A DNA stretch of 11,608 bases from an uncultured Clostridia bacterium (GCA_934167225.1 CAKPLD010000040.1:1-11608), one strand, 5' to 3'. Counted from the first letter of the stretch, positions 5,615-11,608 are shown. A program made the numbers and translations. Notes: generated from the sequence alone by a model not told the origin.

Positions 5615-6316
5615 TTACTTTCTAAATTCTTTATTTAATTCCTTTTCTTCCTCTATATTTCTTTTATCTTCATCAATATATTCTAAATATATTTTATTAT
5701 TAAAAGTTCCTTTTTTATCCGCCTTAGCTTTCATAGATTTATGTACATCTTCCATTTTATAACCTTTTAATTTCATTATTGAATTTATAACTTCCATTAA
5801 ATCCCCAAGTTCTTCAATACTATTTTCTTCTATAAATTCATTAGCTTCTTCCAAGACTTTTTTATTTAATTCAGTTAAATATTCGCTATCATTAAGAATT
5901 CTATATTTGCTTTTTCTACCCGGCTCACTATCTATATTTTCTGGAATTTTATCTCTTACTAGTTTGTTATATGTATACCTAAAGCTATTACTGATTAGCG
6001 CTATTTTTATACCTAAAACTCCATATTCTTTCTCTTTTTCGTATGAATAGTATTGTTCCATTAATTTAGTTCTTCTATTTATTTCATATTTATCAGTATA
6101 TAGTTTTATAAACAGATTTTCAAAAGTATTTTCTCTATATAATTCAGTAACATCAACCAACAACTTTTCTTGTAAATCTGGTAATTTTGAAAATTCTATC
6201 TGGTCTCCAATTTTTATTTGTTGTCTTTTTTCATCATATAATCTAAATTCAATTGTTTTTGTTCCATTTTTTATTCTTTCAAATGGGCTTTCATTTAATT
6301 TCATTTTATGTATCAT
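5615..6316 (-). CDS. ASCH domain fused to MazG/HisE-like NTP pyrophosphohydrolase
   Basis: A 233-residue two-domain protein. Residues 1-106 form an ASCH (PUA-like) domain with the diagnostic GxKxxExR motif as GTKTIEFR (K20, E23, R25), flanked by PFERIKNG and LYDEKRQQIKIGD, much as in small YqfB-type ASCH proteins. Residues 115-213 form an all-alpha nucleoside-triphosphate pyrophosphohydrolase of the phosphoribosyl-ATP/MazG-like group: YNKLVRDKIPENI at the front, metal-binding LEEANEF (E156, E157, E160) and EELGDLMEV (E169, D172). The C-terminus is a charged helix. ASCH proteins bind RNA or hydrolyse N4-acylcytidines; MazG-like enzymes remove aberrant NTPs. One polypeptide could clear a modified nucleotide in two steps (inference). 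The start has GGAGAGA 5 nt upstream. Next come a Nudix gene and a broken deoxyribosyltransferase-like gene. Confidence 0.82.
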   Translation of the reverse strand: MIHKMKLNESPFERIKNGTKTIEFRLYDEKRQQIKIGDQIEFSKLPDLQEKLLVDVTELYRENTFENLFIKLYTDKYEINRRTKLMEQYYSYEKEKEYGVLGIKIALISNSFRYTYNKLVRDKIPENIDSEPGRKSKYRILNDSEYLTELNKKVLEEANEFIEENSIEELGDLMEVINSIMKLKGYKMEDVHKSMKAKADKKGTFNNKIYLEYIDEDKRNIEEEKELNKEFRK

Positions 6317-6420
6317 ATATGTCTCTCCTTTATTTTTTACTTGTATTTTGTTTAAAAATTAAAATTCAATCTCAGCGATAACTTACTATTTATCCAAGTT
6401 ATTTTTATATTAAATATTTC

Positions 6421-6539
6421 TTACTTCAAAAGCCAATTTGCTAAATCATATATTGGTATTTACACTACTTTGATTTAAACTATTGGCAATTTTTCTGTAT
6501 GAAGTTAAGTTTGAAATATTCTCTTCTTATTAATTTCAT
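6421..6539 (-). pseudogene. Very short ORF with strong start signals, possibly a decayed gene
   Basis: An ATG at 6539 lies 9 nt after GAGGTGA (6549-6555) and just downstream of a good -10 box. The frame encodes only 19 residues (MKLIRREYFKLNFIQKNCQ) and stops at 6480. Shifting frame after residue 10 gives LTSYRKIANSLNQSSVNT, and a second shift gives IYDLANWLLK ending at 6421. The joined text resembles a small helix-turn-helix protein, but this is weak. The alternatives are a true leader peptide or micro-protein ahead of the ASCH gene. The rest of 6317-6420 shows no coding or clear promoter signal. Confidence 0.3.
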
Positions 6540-6548
6540 AATAACAAT

Positions 6549-6567
6549 TCACCTCAAATACATTATA
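6549..6567 (-). promoter_or_regulatory. Extended -10 promoter and ribosome binding site ahead of the short ORF
   Basis: TATAAT (6567-6562 on the minus strand) preceded by TGC gives an extended -10 element; the -35 region is only T-rich. GAGGTGA follows at 6555-6549, so the transcript would start almost at the ribosome binding site. This is the best promoter candidate for the ASCH-Nudix group, about 240 bp upstream of that gene. Confidence 0.5.
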
Positions 6568-6568
6568 G

Positions 6569-6615
6569 CATTCATTTCGCAAAAAATAAATATTTTTAAT
6601 TTTGCGAAGTGAATG
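6569..6615. repeat. Inverted repeat of 16-bp arms abutting a promoter
   Basis: CATTCATTTCGCAAAA (6569-6584) and TTTTGCGAAGTGAATG (6600-6615) are inverted repeats with one mismatch, a G-U pair in one RNA strand, around a 15-nt AT-rich loop. On the plus strand the right arm is followed by TTTTTTA, as in a terminator, yet no plus-strand gene precedes it. On the minus strand it directly adjoins the TATAAT at 6567-6562, in the position of -35 and upstream sequence, so an operator is an alternative. Confidence 0.6.
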
Positions 6616-6670
6616 TTTTTTATAAAAATACATCTTTTGAATTTACACTTATTTAGAAAAATATCGCAAA

Positions 6671-6695
6671 AAAGAGGAGAAATACTCTCCTCTTT
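6671..6695 (-). terminator. Intrinsic terminator after the LolA-like gene
   Basis: AAAGAGGAGA and TCTCCTCTTT form a perfect 10-bp stem with a 5-nt loop. Read on the minus strand the stem runs into TTTTTTGCG, giving the U-tract. It lies about 20 bp after the stop codon at 6715. Confidence 0.85.
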
Positions 6696-6714
6696 AACTA
6701 ACATTATGTAAAAC

Positions 6715-7374
6715 TTAATTATTTTCTTTCAAAGTATATTGACTTATATCAGGTTCAGCAAATATAGAATCATCTACATTATCAAACTCATATTCTCTTT
6801 CCACAACATCACCTGTTTCAGTTGATTTCAAAAACAATCCTGTTTCCTTGTCAATTACAATTTCACTATCTTTACTTGTTAATGATGTTGAAGACAAAAA
6901 TCCCTTTATTGCGTAACATTTTTTACCATTATATTGAGTTGATTTTACTCTAGCAATTGTACTGCTTATAAAAGTTTGCCATTTAGTATCATTTTCTAAA
7001 AAATTGTATAAATTAATTTGCATTAATGATGTTTCTGAGTTAATATCGCAACTTTTTCCATCAGCATTTTCATAAAAAATATCTATTCGTTCCCCATTAT
7101 CATACATTGACATTTTTTGAATTTCCCCTTCGATGTCTCTTTCCATAAAAACAACCTGTTTATTATCTTTTTTGTAATATTCCATTTCTACTTTAGTGCC
7201 TTCTTTTGTTGTTGATATGGATTTTATATGATAATTTGTACTATCCGAATATTGGGCTATTTTCTTTTGTAAATCTGTAATTATTATATAATTTCTAATT
7301 GTATGAATTAGAAATATTGCTATAACCGCTAATAGTATTCCCCCTATAATTTTAAAAATCTTTTTCCTTTTCAT
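6715..7374 (-). CDS. Membrane-anchored LolA/LppX-like extracytoplasmic protein
   Basis: A 219-residue protein with a basic N-terminus (MKRKKIFK) and one hydrophobic segment at about residues 8-25, with no lipobox cysteine, so it is likely a single-pass membrane protein with its body outside. The rest alternates short strands carrying charged pairs (KVEMEYYKKDNKQVVFMERD, DKETGLFLKSTET, REYEFDNVDDSIF, ending PDISQYTL). This pattern fits the LolA-like half-barrel found in lipoprotein carriers and many Firmicute regulatory or uncharacterised proteins. Two cysteines (in GKSCDIN and GKKCYAI) could form a disulfide. The ATG at 7374 is chosen because GGAGGA lies 6 nt upstream; the ATG at 7380 touches that site. 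It shares a transcript with the ATC-hydrolase fragment, 20-25 bp downstream, and ends at the hairpin at 6671-6695. Its ligand is unknown. Confidence 0.6.
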   Translation of the reverse strand: MKRKKIFKIIGGILLAVIAIFLIHTIRNYIIITDLQKKIAQYSDSTNYHIKSISTTKEGTKVEMEYYKKDNKQVVFMERDIEGEIQKMSMYDNGERIDIFYENADGKSCDINSETSLMQINLYNFLENDTKWQTFISSTIARVKSTQYNGKKCYAIKGFLSSTSLTSKDSEIVIDKETGLFLKSTETGDVVEREYEFDNVDDSIFAEPDISQYTLKENN

Positions 7375-7399
7375 AAACATTCCTCCTTTATTTTTTCAT

Positions 7400-7762
7400 T
7401 TATTTTTCTATTTTTGTCACATGAAAATTACAACATTCATCGCCATTTGCAAGTGTTTTTGTTCTATGTAATTGTCCACCTTCATTTCTATAGCTTCTCT
7501 CATCCATATTACAAAGACATGGCACAAATTCAAAGCAATTTTCTCTTAATCCAAGTTTACAAATTCCGCATTCTGTATATGTATTATAAAATTCATCTTT
7601 GCCCTTCTTGTAATCGTATTTCCAATCAAGTTCATATTTTGAATTTTGACTTGCTATACTTTCTTTTACTTTTTTATCTTGAACTTTATCTGAAAATAGA
7701 GTACACTTTTTGTTTTTATGTGCTTTTATCATAAAAGGAGAATCAAATACTGCATCTACCAT
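7400..7762 (-). CDS. L-2-amino-thiazoline-4-carboxylic acid hydrolase family protein, N-terminally truncated
   Basis: The 120 residues match the C-terminal part of the ATC hydrolase family: SPFMIKAHKNK, YTECGICKLGLRENCFEFVP, a CNMDE segment and the ending RTKTLANGDECCNFHV. The conserved cysteines (CGIC, ENCF, CLC, ECC) are present. Full members have about 190-220 residues. In-frame family-like sequence continues upstream for 26 codons (NLYIAAFVFSLYKAEPNEIT and on) to 7840, where a TAG interrupts it, and the first 50 or so residues are gone. The ATG at 7762 has no ribosome binding site, so this is probably a pseudogene, despite a good promoter just upstream (7865-7892). The family hydrolyses a thiazoline in a cysteine-forming pathway in some bacteria; the role of clostridial members is unknown. 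Confidence 0.65.
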   Translation of the reverse strand: MVDAVFDSPFMIKAHKNKKCTLFSDKVQDKKVKESIASQNSKYELDWKYDYKKGKDEFYNTYTECGICKLGLRENCFEFVPCLCNMDERSYRNEGGQLHRTKTLANGDECCNFHVTKIEK

Positions 7763-7864
7763 TTGGTTAACTATTTCTGGAGTAATTTCATTTGGTTCTG
7801 CTTTGTATAAAGAAAATACAAAAGCTGCAATATATAAATTCTACAATTCTTTTGATGCTTTTAC

Positions 7865-7892
7865 ATTATAGCACAAAAGACAGATAATTCAA
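7865..7892 (-). promoter_or_regulatory. Promoter of the ATC-hydrolase / LolA-like unit
   Basis: TTGAAT (7892-7887), a 16-bp spacer and TATAAT (7870-7865) with an extended -10 TGC. Its -35 box lies in the terminator hairpin of the upstream operon. The predicted start near 7858 is only about 15 bp before the interrupted family-like frame, too late to include the missing N-terminal coding sequence. Confidence 0.6.
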
Positions 7893-7903
7893 CCAATTAT
7901 CTG
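7881..7903 (-). terminator. Intrinsic terminator of the typA-trmR-trhP-PAP2 operon
   Basis: CAGATAATT and AATTATCTG form a perfect 9-bp stem with a 5-nt loop, followed on the minus strand by TCTTTTGTG. It lies 20 bp after the PAP2 stop codon. The U-tract is interrupted, so termination may be partial. Confidence 0.65.
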
Positions 7904-7922
7904 CCATATTATATTTTAAATA

Positions 7923-8561
7923 TTATTTTTCTATTAAAAATTTATTAATTGCACTTATATATATAATTAAATAAGATATTGATATAAGAAATCCGCCTAA
8001 AACGTCACTTGTATAGTGTACTCCTAAATAAATTCTACTTATTCCTATAGAACATATTAATGCACTTAATAGTACAATAAACGTCCATTTAATATATTTG
8101 TTTTTTACATACTTATAAATTAAATATATCAAATAACCATAAAAAGCCATACTTACCATAGAGTGCCCAGACGGAAAACTATATCCTGTTTCTTCGATAA
8201 TTCGGTATTCTGTAGGTCTAGGTCTTTGCAATATTCTTTTTAGTAATTGGTTCAATATTGTAATTATTACAAAATTTGAAAATATTGATAATCCAATTTT
8301 TTTATTTTTTATTAATATAAATAATAAAATTGTTAATACAACTAGAAATATTGCTCCTCCTAAATTAGTAATAAATTGGGCTATTGGAGTTACAACGGCA
8401 GATATTAAAAACGCTGACACCACCTTATATCCTATTATATCACCTTTCATTATTTCTTTATTAAATACATCTTCTGCTAATTCCAAAAATCCAATTAAAC
8501 ATATAAATAATATAATCCATTTTAAATTTTTTATAATAAATTCTTTTATTTTTTCTTTCAT
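7923..8561 (-). CDS. PAP2-family membrane phosphatase
   Basis: A 212-residue integral membrane phosphatase with about six hydrophobic segments (roughly 13-30, 48-66, 68-86, 93-106, 135-150, 160-174, with a last one at 187-205). The three PAP2 motifs are complete: KX6RP at K108-R115-P116, PSGH at 130-133, and SRX5HX3D at S175, R176, H182, D186. Such enzymes dephosphorylate undecaprenyl pyrophosphate, phosphatidic acid or phosphatidylglycerophosphate at the outer membrane face. Undecaprenyl-pyrophosphate recycling or lipid turnover is most likely; which of these cannot be decided. The start has AAGGGG 4 nt upstream. It is the last gene of the operon, 34 bp after the cyclodeaminase-like gene. 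Confidence 0.9.
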   Translation of the reverse strand: MKEKIKEFIIKNLKWIILFICLIGFLELAEDVFNKEIMKGDIIGYKVVSAFLISAVVTPIAQFITNLGGAIFLVVLTILLFILIKNKKIGLSIFSNFVIITILNQLLKRILQRPRPTEYRIIEETGYSFPSGHSMVSMAFYGYLIYLIYKYVKNKYIKWTFIVLLSALICSIGISRIYLGVHYTSDVLGGFLISISYLIIYISAINKFLIEK

Positions 8562-8595
8562 GTTTCCCCTTATTATACTCTAAGTCAATAGTATA

Positions 8596-9177
8596 TTAAA
8601 AATTTTTCATTAAATTTCTTGCATTTGCCACATTTGTCTTATACTCATTTCTTATTTTTCTTACAAATTCTGCATCTTGAACTGATTTTAAATTTACTTC
8701 AATATTTACAACACATGCCTCAATAGAAGAAAAAGCATATAATTTTGCAATTTCAAAATCACTTGCTAACATTTTGTTTCCAACATTTGCAATTTTTTTT
8801 GTAAGTTCTAATGTTTCAACAGCATTATCCATAACATTTTTACAAAAAATAACACTTTCTTTACTCGCGGATTCTAGCATTTCAGGATTACTTTTCTTTA
8901 CCTTATATGCTCTTAAAATCTTTTCTAATACAATCTTATCTTGGTCAATTGTATATAACATTTTTTCTTTTAAATTAATAGTCTGTTCCTTTATTTTTAT
9001 AACTTCATCTTGCGCTTTTTCATAATTTGCTTTACCTATAGTTAAGTTACATATATAACAAATTAAAGAATTTATAATCGAAAGTATCATTCCAACAGTG
9101 CTTCCACCTGCAAGTTCTATTTTGGGATCCTCTAAGTCATTTAGTATTGGTTTTAGTTTTTCATTATACAAAATCAT
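8596..9177 (-). CDS. Cyclodeaminase/cyclohydrolase (FchA / FTCD C-terminal) family protein
   Basis: A 193-residue all-helical protein of the formimidoyltetrahydrofolate cyclodeaminase / methenyltetrahydrofolate cyclohydrolase family, cytosolic and usually dimeric. Matches include the CNLTIGK-Y segment at about 43-52, the acidic IDQDKIVLEKILRAYK helix (78-92), GNKMLASDFEIAKL (GN...SD corresponds to the active-site region) and the NIEVNLKSVQD ending. The glycine-rich folate loop, usually PTPGGGS, is reduced to ELAGGST (21-27), so substrate handling may differ. The ATG at 9177 with GGAGAA 3 nt upstream is preferred; an in-frame ATG at 9225 would overlap trhP and lacks such a site. No other folate genes are nearby; it sits between a tRNA-modification pair and a PAP2 phosphatase. 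Confidence 0.78.
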   Translation of the reverse strand: MILYNEKLKPILNDLEDPKIELAGGSTVGMILSIINSLICYICNLTIGKANYEKAQDEVIKIKEQTINLKEKMLYTIDQDKIVLEKILRAYKVKKSNPEMLESASKESVIFCKNVMDNAVETLELTKKIANVGNKMLASDFEIAKLYAFSSIEACVVNIEVNLKSVQDAEFVRKIRNEYKTNVANARNLMKNF

Positions 9178-9200
9178 TTTTTCTCCGTTCTTTTGGGGTC

Positions 9201-10430
9201 TTATTTTTTTCTTCTTATTATCCAATTTTCGTCACACTGAATTGGTAATTTAAGTTTAACCTGTTGTCCTTGTTTTCCTGGGTTGACAGTTTCTATTTCT
9301 TCGTCTGTATCAACATCCCATAACTGTTCTATTTTAAATTTTTCAGGTTCTAATTTTCCAGGAACCAATATTTCTAACTCATCACCAATAGATAGTTTAT
9401 TTCTTATTTCAATTATGGCTTTGTCTAAAGAATATTTAACAACTTTTCCTCCAAATTCGTAATTTGCATTATATTGTTTTCCCTCATATTCTTGGATGTC
9501 TTTATTTTCTCTACTGTTAAAATAAAATGTTGTTAAACCTCTTGTTTTTATTTTTTCTATTTCTTTCATATATTTATCTGCATTGTATTCTTGTGGATTT
9601 TTTTTGTAGTCATCTATTGCTGCTCTATATATGCTTACAATGCTTGCTATATAATATTCTGTTTTTAGTCTTCCTTCAATTTTTAGGCTATCTATTCCCA
9701 TATCTATAATTTCAGGAAGTTCATGTATTAGGCATAAATCTTTTGAAGAAAGTATACTTGTTCCATGTTCGTCCATTTCTACTGGCATTAAATTTCCTGG
9801 ATTGTTTTTTTCTTCTAAATATACATTATATGACCATCTGCAACTTTGTGCACAACTTCCATAGTTTGCACTTCTGCCACATAAAAAATCACTTAAGAAA
9901 CATCTTCCAGAATATGAAAAACATATTGCACCATGAACAAAAATCTCTACTTCCATGCCTTCTGGCTTGTTTTCCATTATGTATTTTAGTTGATTTTTAT
10001 CCATTTCTCTTGCCATTATCATTCTTTTACAACCTTGGTTATACCAAAATTTGCATGACTCTAAACTTACCAAATTGCTTTGGGTACTAACATTTACTGG
10101 TACACTTGGTGCATACTTTAAAATAGTGCTTATAACACCTGGATCTGATGCAATTATTCCATCTGGTTTTATTTCTTCTAATTTTTTACACATTGATTTT
10201 ATTTCTTCATAGTCTGTATCAAATGCAAATATATTCATTGCTACATATATTTTCTTTCCTATTTTATGTGCATATTCAATTGTTTTCATTAAATCATTAT
10301 CATCTATTGCTGCTCTTGACCTTAATGACAAACTTGCCGTTCCACAATATACAGCATCTGCTCCATATAAAAAGGCTATTTTTGCTTTTTCAAATGAACC
10401 TGCTGGTGCTAATAATTCTACTTCCTTCAT
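9201..10430 (-). CDS. trhP: U32 family protein TrhP, tRNA uridine-34 hydroxylation
   Basis: This 409-residue protein is a full-length U32 'peptidase'. The N-terminal barrel opens with ELLAPAGSFEKAKIAFLYGA and GADAVYCG. The U32 signature EIFVHGAICFSYSGRCFLSD lies at about 162-181, and cysteines C170, C177, C184, C193 and C197 supply the Fe-S cluster ligands. DSLKIEGRLK follows, then a C-terminal beta domain from about 330. TrhP proteins hydroxylate U34 of tRNAs using prephenate as oxygen source, giving 5-hydroxyuridine; they are not proteases. Only one copy is seen, whereas B. subtilis has the adjacent pair yrrN and yrrO. It begins 8 bp after trmR with GGAAGG inside the end of that gene, and the two enzymes act in sequence on the same base. 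A general U32 collagenase label would be wrong here. Confidence 0.87.
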   Translation of the reverse strand: MKEVELLAPAGSFEKAKIAFLYGADAVYCGTASLSLRSRAAIDDNDLMKTIEYAHKIGKKIYVAMNIFAFDTDYEEIKSMCKKLEEIKPDGIIASDPGVISTILKYAPSVPVNVSTQSNLVSLESCKFWYNQGCKRMIMAREMDKNQLKYIMENKPEGMEVEIFVHGAICFSYSGRCFLSDFLCGRSANYGSCAQSCRWSYNVYLEEKNNPGNLMPVEMDEHGTSILSSKDLCLIHELPEIIDMGIDSLKIEGRLKTEYYIASIVSIYRAAIDDYKKNPQEYNADKYMKEIEKIKTRGLTTFYFNSRENKDIQEYEGKQYNANYEFGGKVVKYSLDKAIIEIRNKLSIGDELEILVPGKLEPEKFKIEQLWDVDTDEEIETVNPGKQGQQVKLKLPIQCDENWIIRRKK

Positions 10431-10438
10431 ACTAAATT

Positions 10439-11032
10439 TTATTCCTTCCTTTTTTTCGTTATTGCTAGTCCATCTCCTATTTCTAAAATTTCTGTTTTTA
10501 AATTAGGATTTTTAGTTGTTTCTGCAATATATTCTCTTAAATTTCTTACTGCTGTACGTTGTTTGTGTTTATTATAATCGCTCATTACATAACCTTTGTA
10601 TAAAATATTATCTGCAAATATTGTTCCATTTGGAGCTAACATCCTTAGTGATTCGGCTAGGAAAAATGGATATTTTCCCTTTGCCGCATCAATAAAAATC
10701 ATATCATATTGTTCGTGTAAAGTAGGTAATATTTCCACTGCATCTCCAACATAAATATTAATTTTTTCTTCTAGTTCCATTTCTTTTATGTTTTTCTTTG
10801 CTTCTTCTACCCTTTGAGCATCACGTTCTATAGTATCTATTGTTCCATTCTCAGCCAAAAATTCTGAAAAACATATTGCCGAATATCCAACTGCTGTACC
10901 TATTTCTAGTATTTTTAATGGTTTATTTTTAATCATTCTTTTTTCAATTTCTTGTAATGTATCATCCATTATTATAGGAATATGTTCTTCTAAGGCTTTT
11001 TCTTTTATTTGTTTTAGGATTTCTTTCTTCAT
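10439..11032 (-). CDS. trmR: tRNA 5-hydroxyuridine methyltransferase TrmR
   Basis: A 197-residue class I SAM-dependent O-methyltransferase of the caffeoyl-CoA/catechol type. The SAM site is ILEIGTAVGYSA (41-52), followed by TIERD (67-71) and VGDAVEILP (95-103). Metal-binding residues are D115 in FIDAAKGKY, D141 and N142 in FADNILYKG. Its place immediately before trhP, with an 8-bp gap, identifies it as the YrrM/TrmR ortholog, which methylates 5-hydroxyuridine at position 34 to 5-methoxyuridine and so broadens wobble pairing. The start is an ATG with AAAGAGG 7 nt upstream. It lies 36 bp behind typA in the same direction. The pairing makes the assignment strong, where the sequence alone would only give 'O-methyltransferase'. 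Confidence 0.88.
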   Translation of the reverse strand: MKKEILKQIKEKALEEHIPIIMDDTLQEIEKRMIKNKPLKILEIGTAVGYSAICFSEFLAENGTIDTIERDAQRVEEAKKNIKEMELEEKINIYVGDAVEILPTLHEQYDMIFIDAAKGKYPFFLAESLRMLAPNGTIFADNILYKGYVMSDYNKHKQRTAVRNLREYIAETTKNPNLKTEILEIGDGLAITKKRKE

Positions 11033-11068
11033 TAAATGCCTCTTTCTTTATTTTTATTCTTCCCAATA

Positions 11069-11608
11069 CTATTTATTATTTCTTGCCATTCTTTCTCTTT
11101 CTTTATTATTTAAAATCTTCTTTCTTAATCTAATTGATTTTGGAGTAACTTCAACAAGTTCGTCATCTTGTATAAATTCAATAGCTTTTTCCAAACTCAT
11201 TTGGATTGGTGGAACTAAACGAAGTGCATCATCTGCTCCTGAAGAACGTGTATTTGTTAGGTGTTTTTCTTTACATACATTTACAGCTAAATCTTCTCCT
11301 CTTGAATTTAGACCAACTATCATTCCTTCATAAACATCTACACCTGCACCAATAAATAGGTCTCCTTTTTCTTGTGCATTATATAAACCATATGTTACTG
11401 CTTTTCCAGTTTCAAATGCTACTATTGTTCCTCTAACTCTTGCTACAACTTCTCCTTTAAATGGCTCATATCCTTTAAACATACTTGCCATTGTTCCTTC
11501 ACCTTTTGTGTCTGTAAGGAATTCGGTTCTGTATCCAATTAATCCTCTTGCTGGAATATTGAATTCTATCTTTGTATGTCCATCTTCAGCTGGTTCCATA
11601 TTTACCAT
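11069..11608 (-). CDS. typA: Ribosome-associated GTPase TypA/BipA, C-terminal part
   Basis: The last 179 residues of a protein whose beginning lies outside the window; the full protein has about 600. What is present is the elongation-factor domain V region and the BipA-specific C-terminal domain: IEFNIPARGLIGYRTEFLTD, GTMASMFKGYEPF, GRTIVAFETGKAVTYGL-like text, FIGAGVDVYEGMIVG and the NTRSSGADDALRL motif, ending in a basic tail. TypA is a translational GTPase that binds 70S ribosomes, aids 50S assembly, and is needed in cold or stress. The G domain cannot be seen here. It heads the visible part of the operon that continues into trmR and trhP, giving a translation-related context. The start shown is the window edge, not a real start codon. 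Confidence 0.95.
   Translation of the reverse strand: MVNMEPAEDGHTKIEFNIPARGLIGYRTEFLTDTKGEGTMASMFKGYEPFKGEVVARVRGTIVAFETGKAVTYGLYNAQEKGDLFIGAGVDVYEGMIVGLNSRGEDLAVNVCKEKHLTNTRSSGADDALRLVPPIQMSLEKAIEFIQDDELVEVTPKSIRLRKKILNNKERERMARNNK

Noticed and set aside
6378..6402. Hairpin ATAACTT / AAGTTAT in the gap before the ASCH gene
   Set aside because: Seven AT-rich pairs with an 11-nt loop; the T-run is on the plus strand, where no gene ends. Probably chance.
6440..6470. Weak promoter TTGGCT-18-TAATAT close to the ASCH gene
   Set aside because: Poor match in both boxes, and AT-rich DNA yields many such pairs; the extended -10 at 6562-6567 is better.
7414..7734. Plus-strand frame opposite the ATC-hydrolase fragment
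   Set aside because: The minus strand carries recognisable family motifs; the plus frame is an antisense shadow without start signals.
8572..8577. TATAAT on the minus strand just before the PAP2 gene
   Set aside because: No -35 box at 16-18 bp (a TTGACT lies only 5 bp away), and the gene is only 34 bp behind its operon neighbour.
9527..10435. Plus-strand open frames opposite trhP
   Set aside because: They are low-complexity Leu/Phe/His-rich translations antisense to a clearly conserved gene, with no ribosome binding sites.
1..11608. tRNA, rRNA, CRISPR arrays, riboswitches, insertion sequences
   Set aside because: No cloverleaf, spaced direct repeats, known aptamer pattern or transposase-like sequence was noticed by eye on either strand; a covariance-model scan was not possible.

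Overview
The window is very AT-rich, uses the standard bacterial code (TGG for Trp, TGA as stop), and its genes begin behind strong GGAGG-type ribosome binding sites. The proteins resemble those of low-GC Gram-positives. A typA - trmR - trhP order recalls the yrrM/yrrN part of Bacillus subtilis. I infer a low-GC Clostridia-like Firmicute, probably an anaerobe. Almost every gene is on the minus strand; the one clear plus-strand gene is a MerR regulator at 2462-2932.

Right to left along the minus strand, the layout is as follows. (1) 11608-7923 is an intact housekeeping operon: the C-terminal part of the ribosome-associated GTPase TypA/BipA, the tRNA U34 hydroxyl-methyltransferase TrmR, the U32 'peptidase' TrhP that makes its hydroxyuridine substrate, a cyclodeaminase (FchA/FTCD C-terminal)-like protein, and a PAP2 membrane phosphatase, closed by a hairpin terminator at 7881-7903. 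(2) 7892-6671 is a small unit with its own promoter, which overlaps that terminator. It holds an N-terminally truncated ATC-hydrolase-family protein and a membrane-anchored LolA-like protein, and ends in a perfect 10-bp terminator hairpin. (3) 6615-5064 has a 16-bp inverted repeat, a promoter and a very short or decayed ORF, followed by nucleotide-housecleaning genes: an ASCH-MazG-like fusion, a Nudix hydrolase, and the first 28 codons of a nucleoside 2-deoxyribosyltransferase-like gene. (4) 5042-4123 contains only broken genes: pieces of a mannose-1-phosphate guanylyltransferase, an iron-containing alcohol dehydrogenase/sn-glycerol-1-phosphate dehydrogenase-like gene, and probably a glycosyltransferase tail. 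It looks like a lost surface-glycan cluster. (5) 4097-2982 is a coupled Nudix hydrolase and HAD phosphatase pair. (6) 2932-1 is a divergent MerR regulator facing a DXS-like thiamine-diphosphate enzyme, followed by a carboxymuconolactone-decarboxylase/cupin locus that has suffered an internal deletion.

The most interesting part is region 6. The DXS-like enzyme keeps the cofactor-binding and catalytic core of 1-deoxyxylulose-5-phosphate synthase. By alignment from memory, however, it lacks the arginines that hold the phosphate of glyceraldehyde-3-phosphate. Its promoter has the 19-bp spacer and internal dyad typical of MerR-activated genes, and the MerR protein has a cysteine at the position of the electrophile-sensing cysteine of AdhR. 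I infer an aldehyde- or electrophile-responsive carboligase, not a housekeeping isoprenoid enzyme.

A second theme is recent gene decay. At least six loci in 11.6 kb are truncated, frameshifted or internally deleted, next to neighbours that look fully intact.
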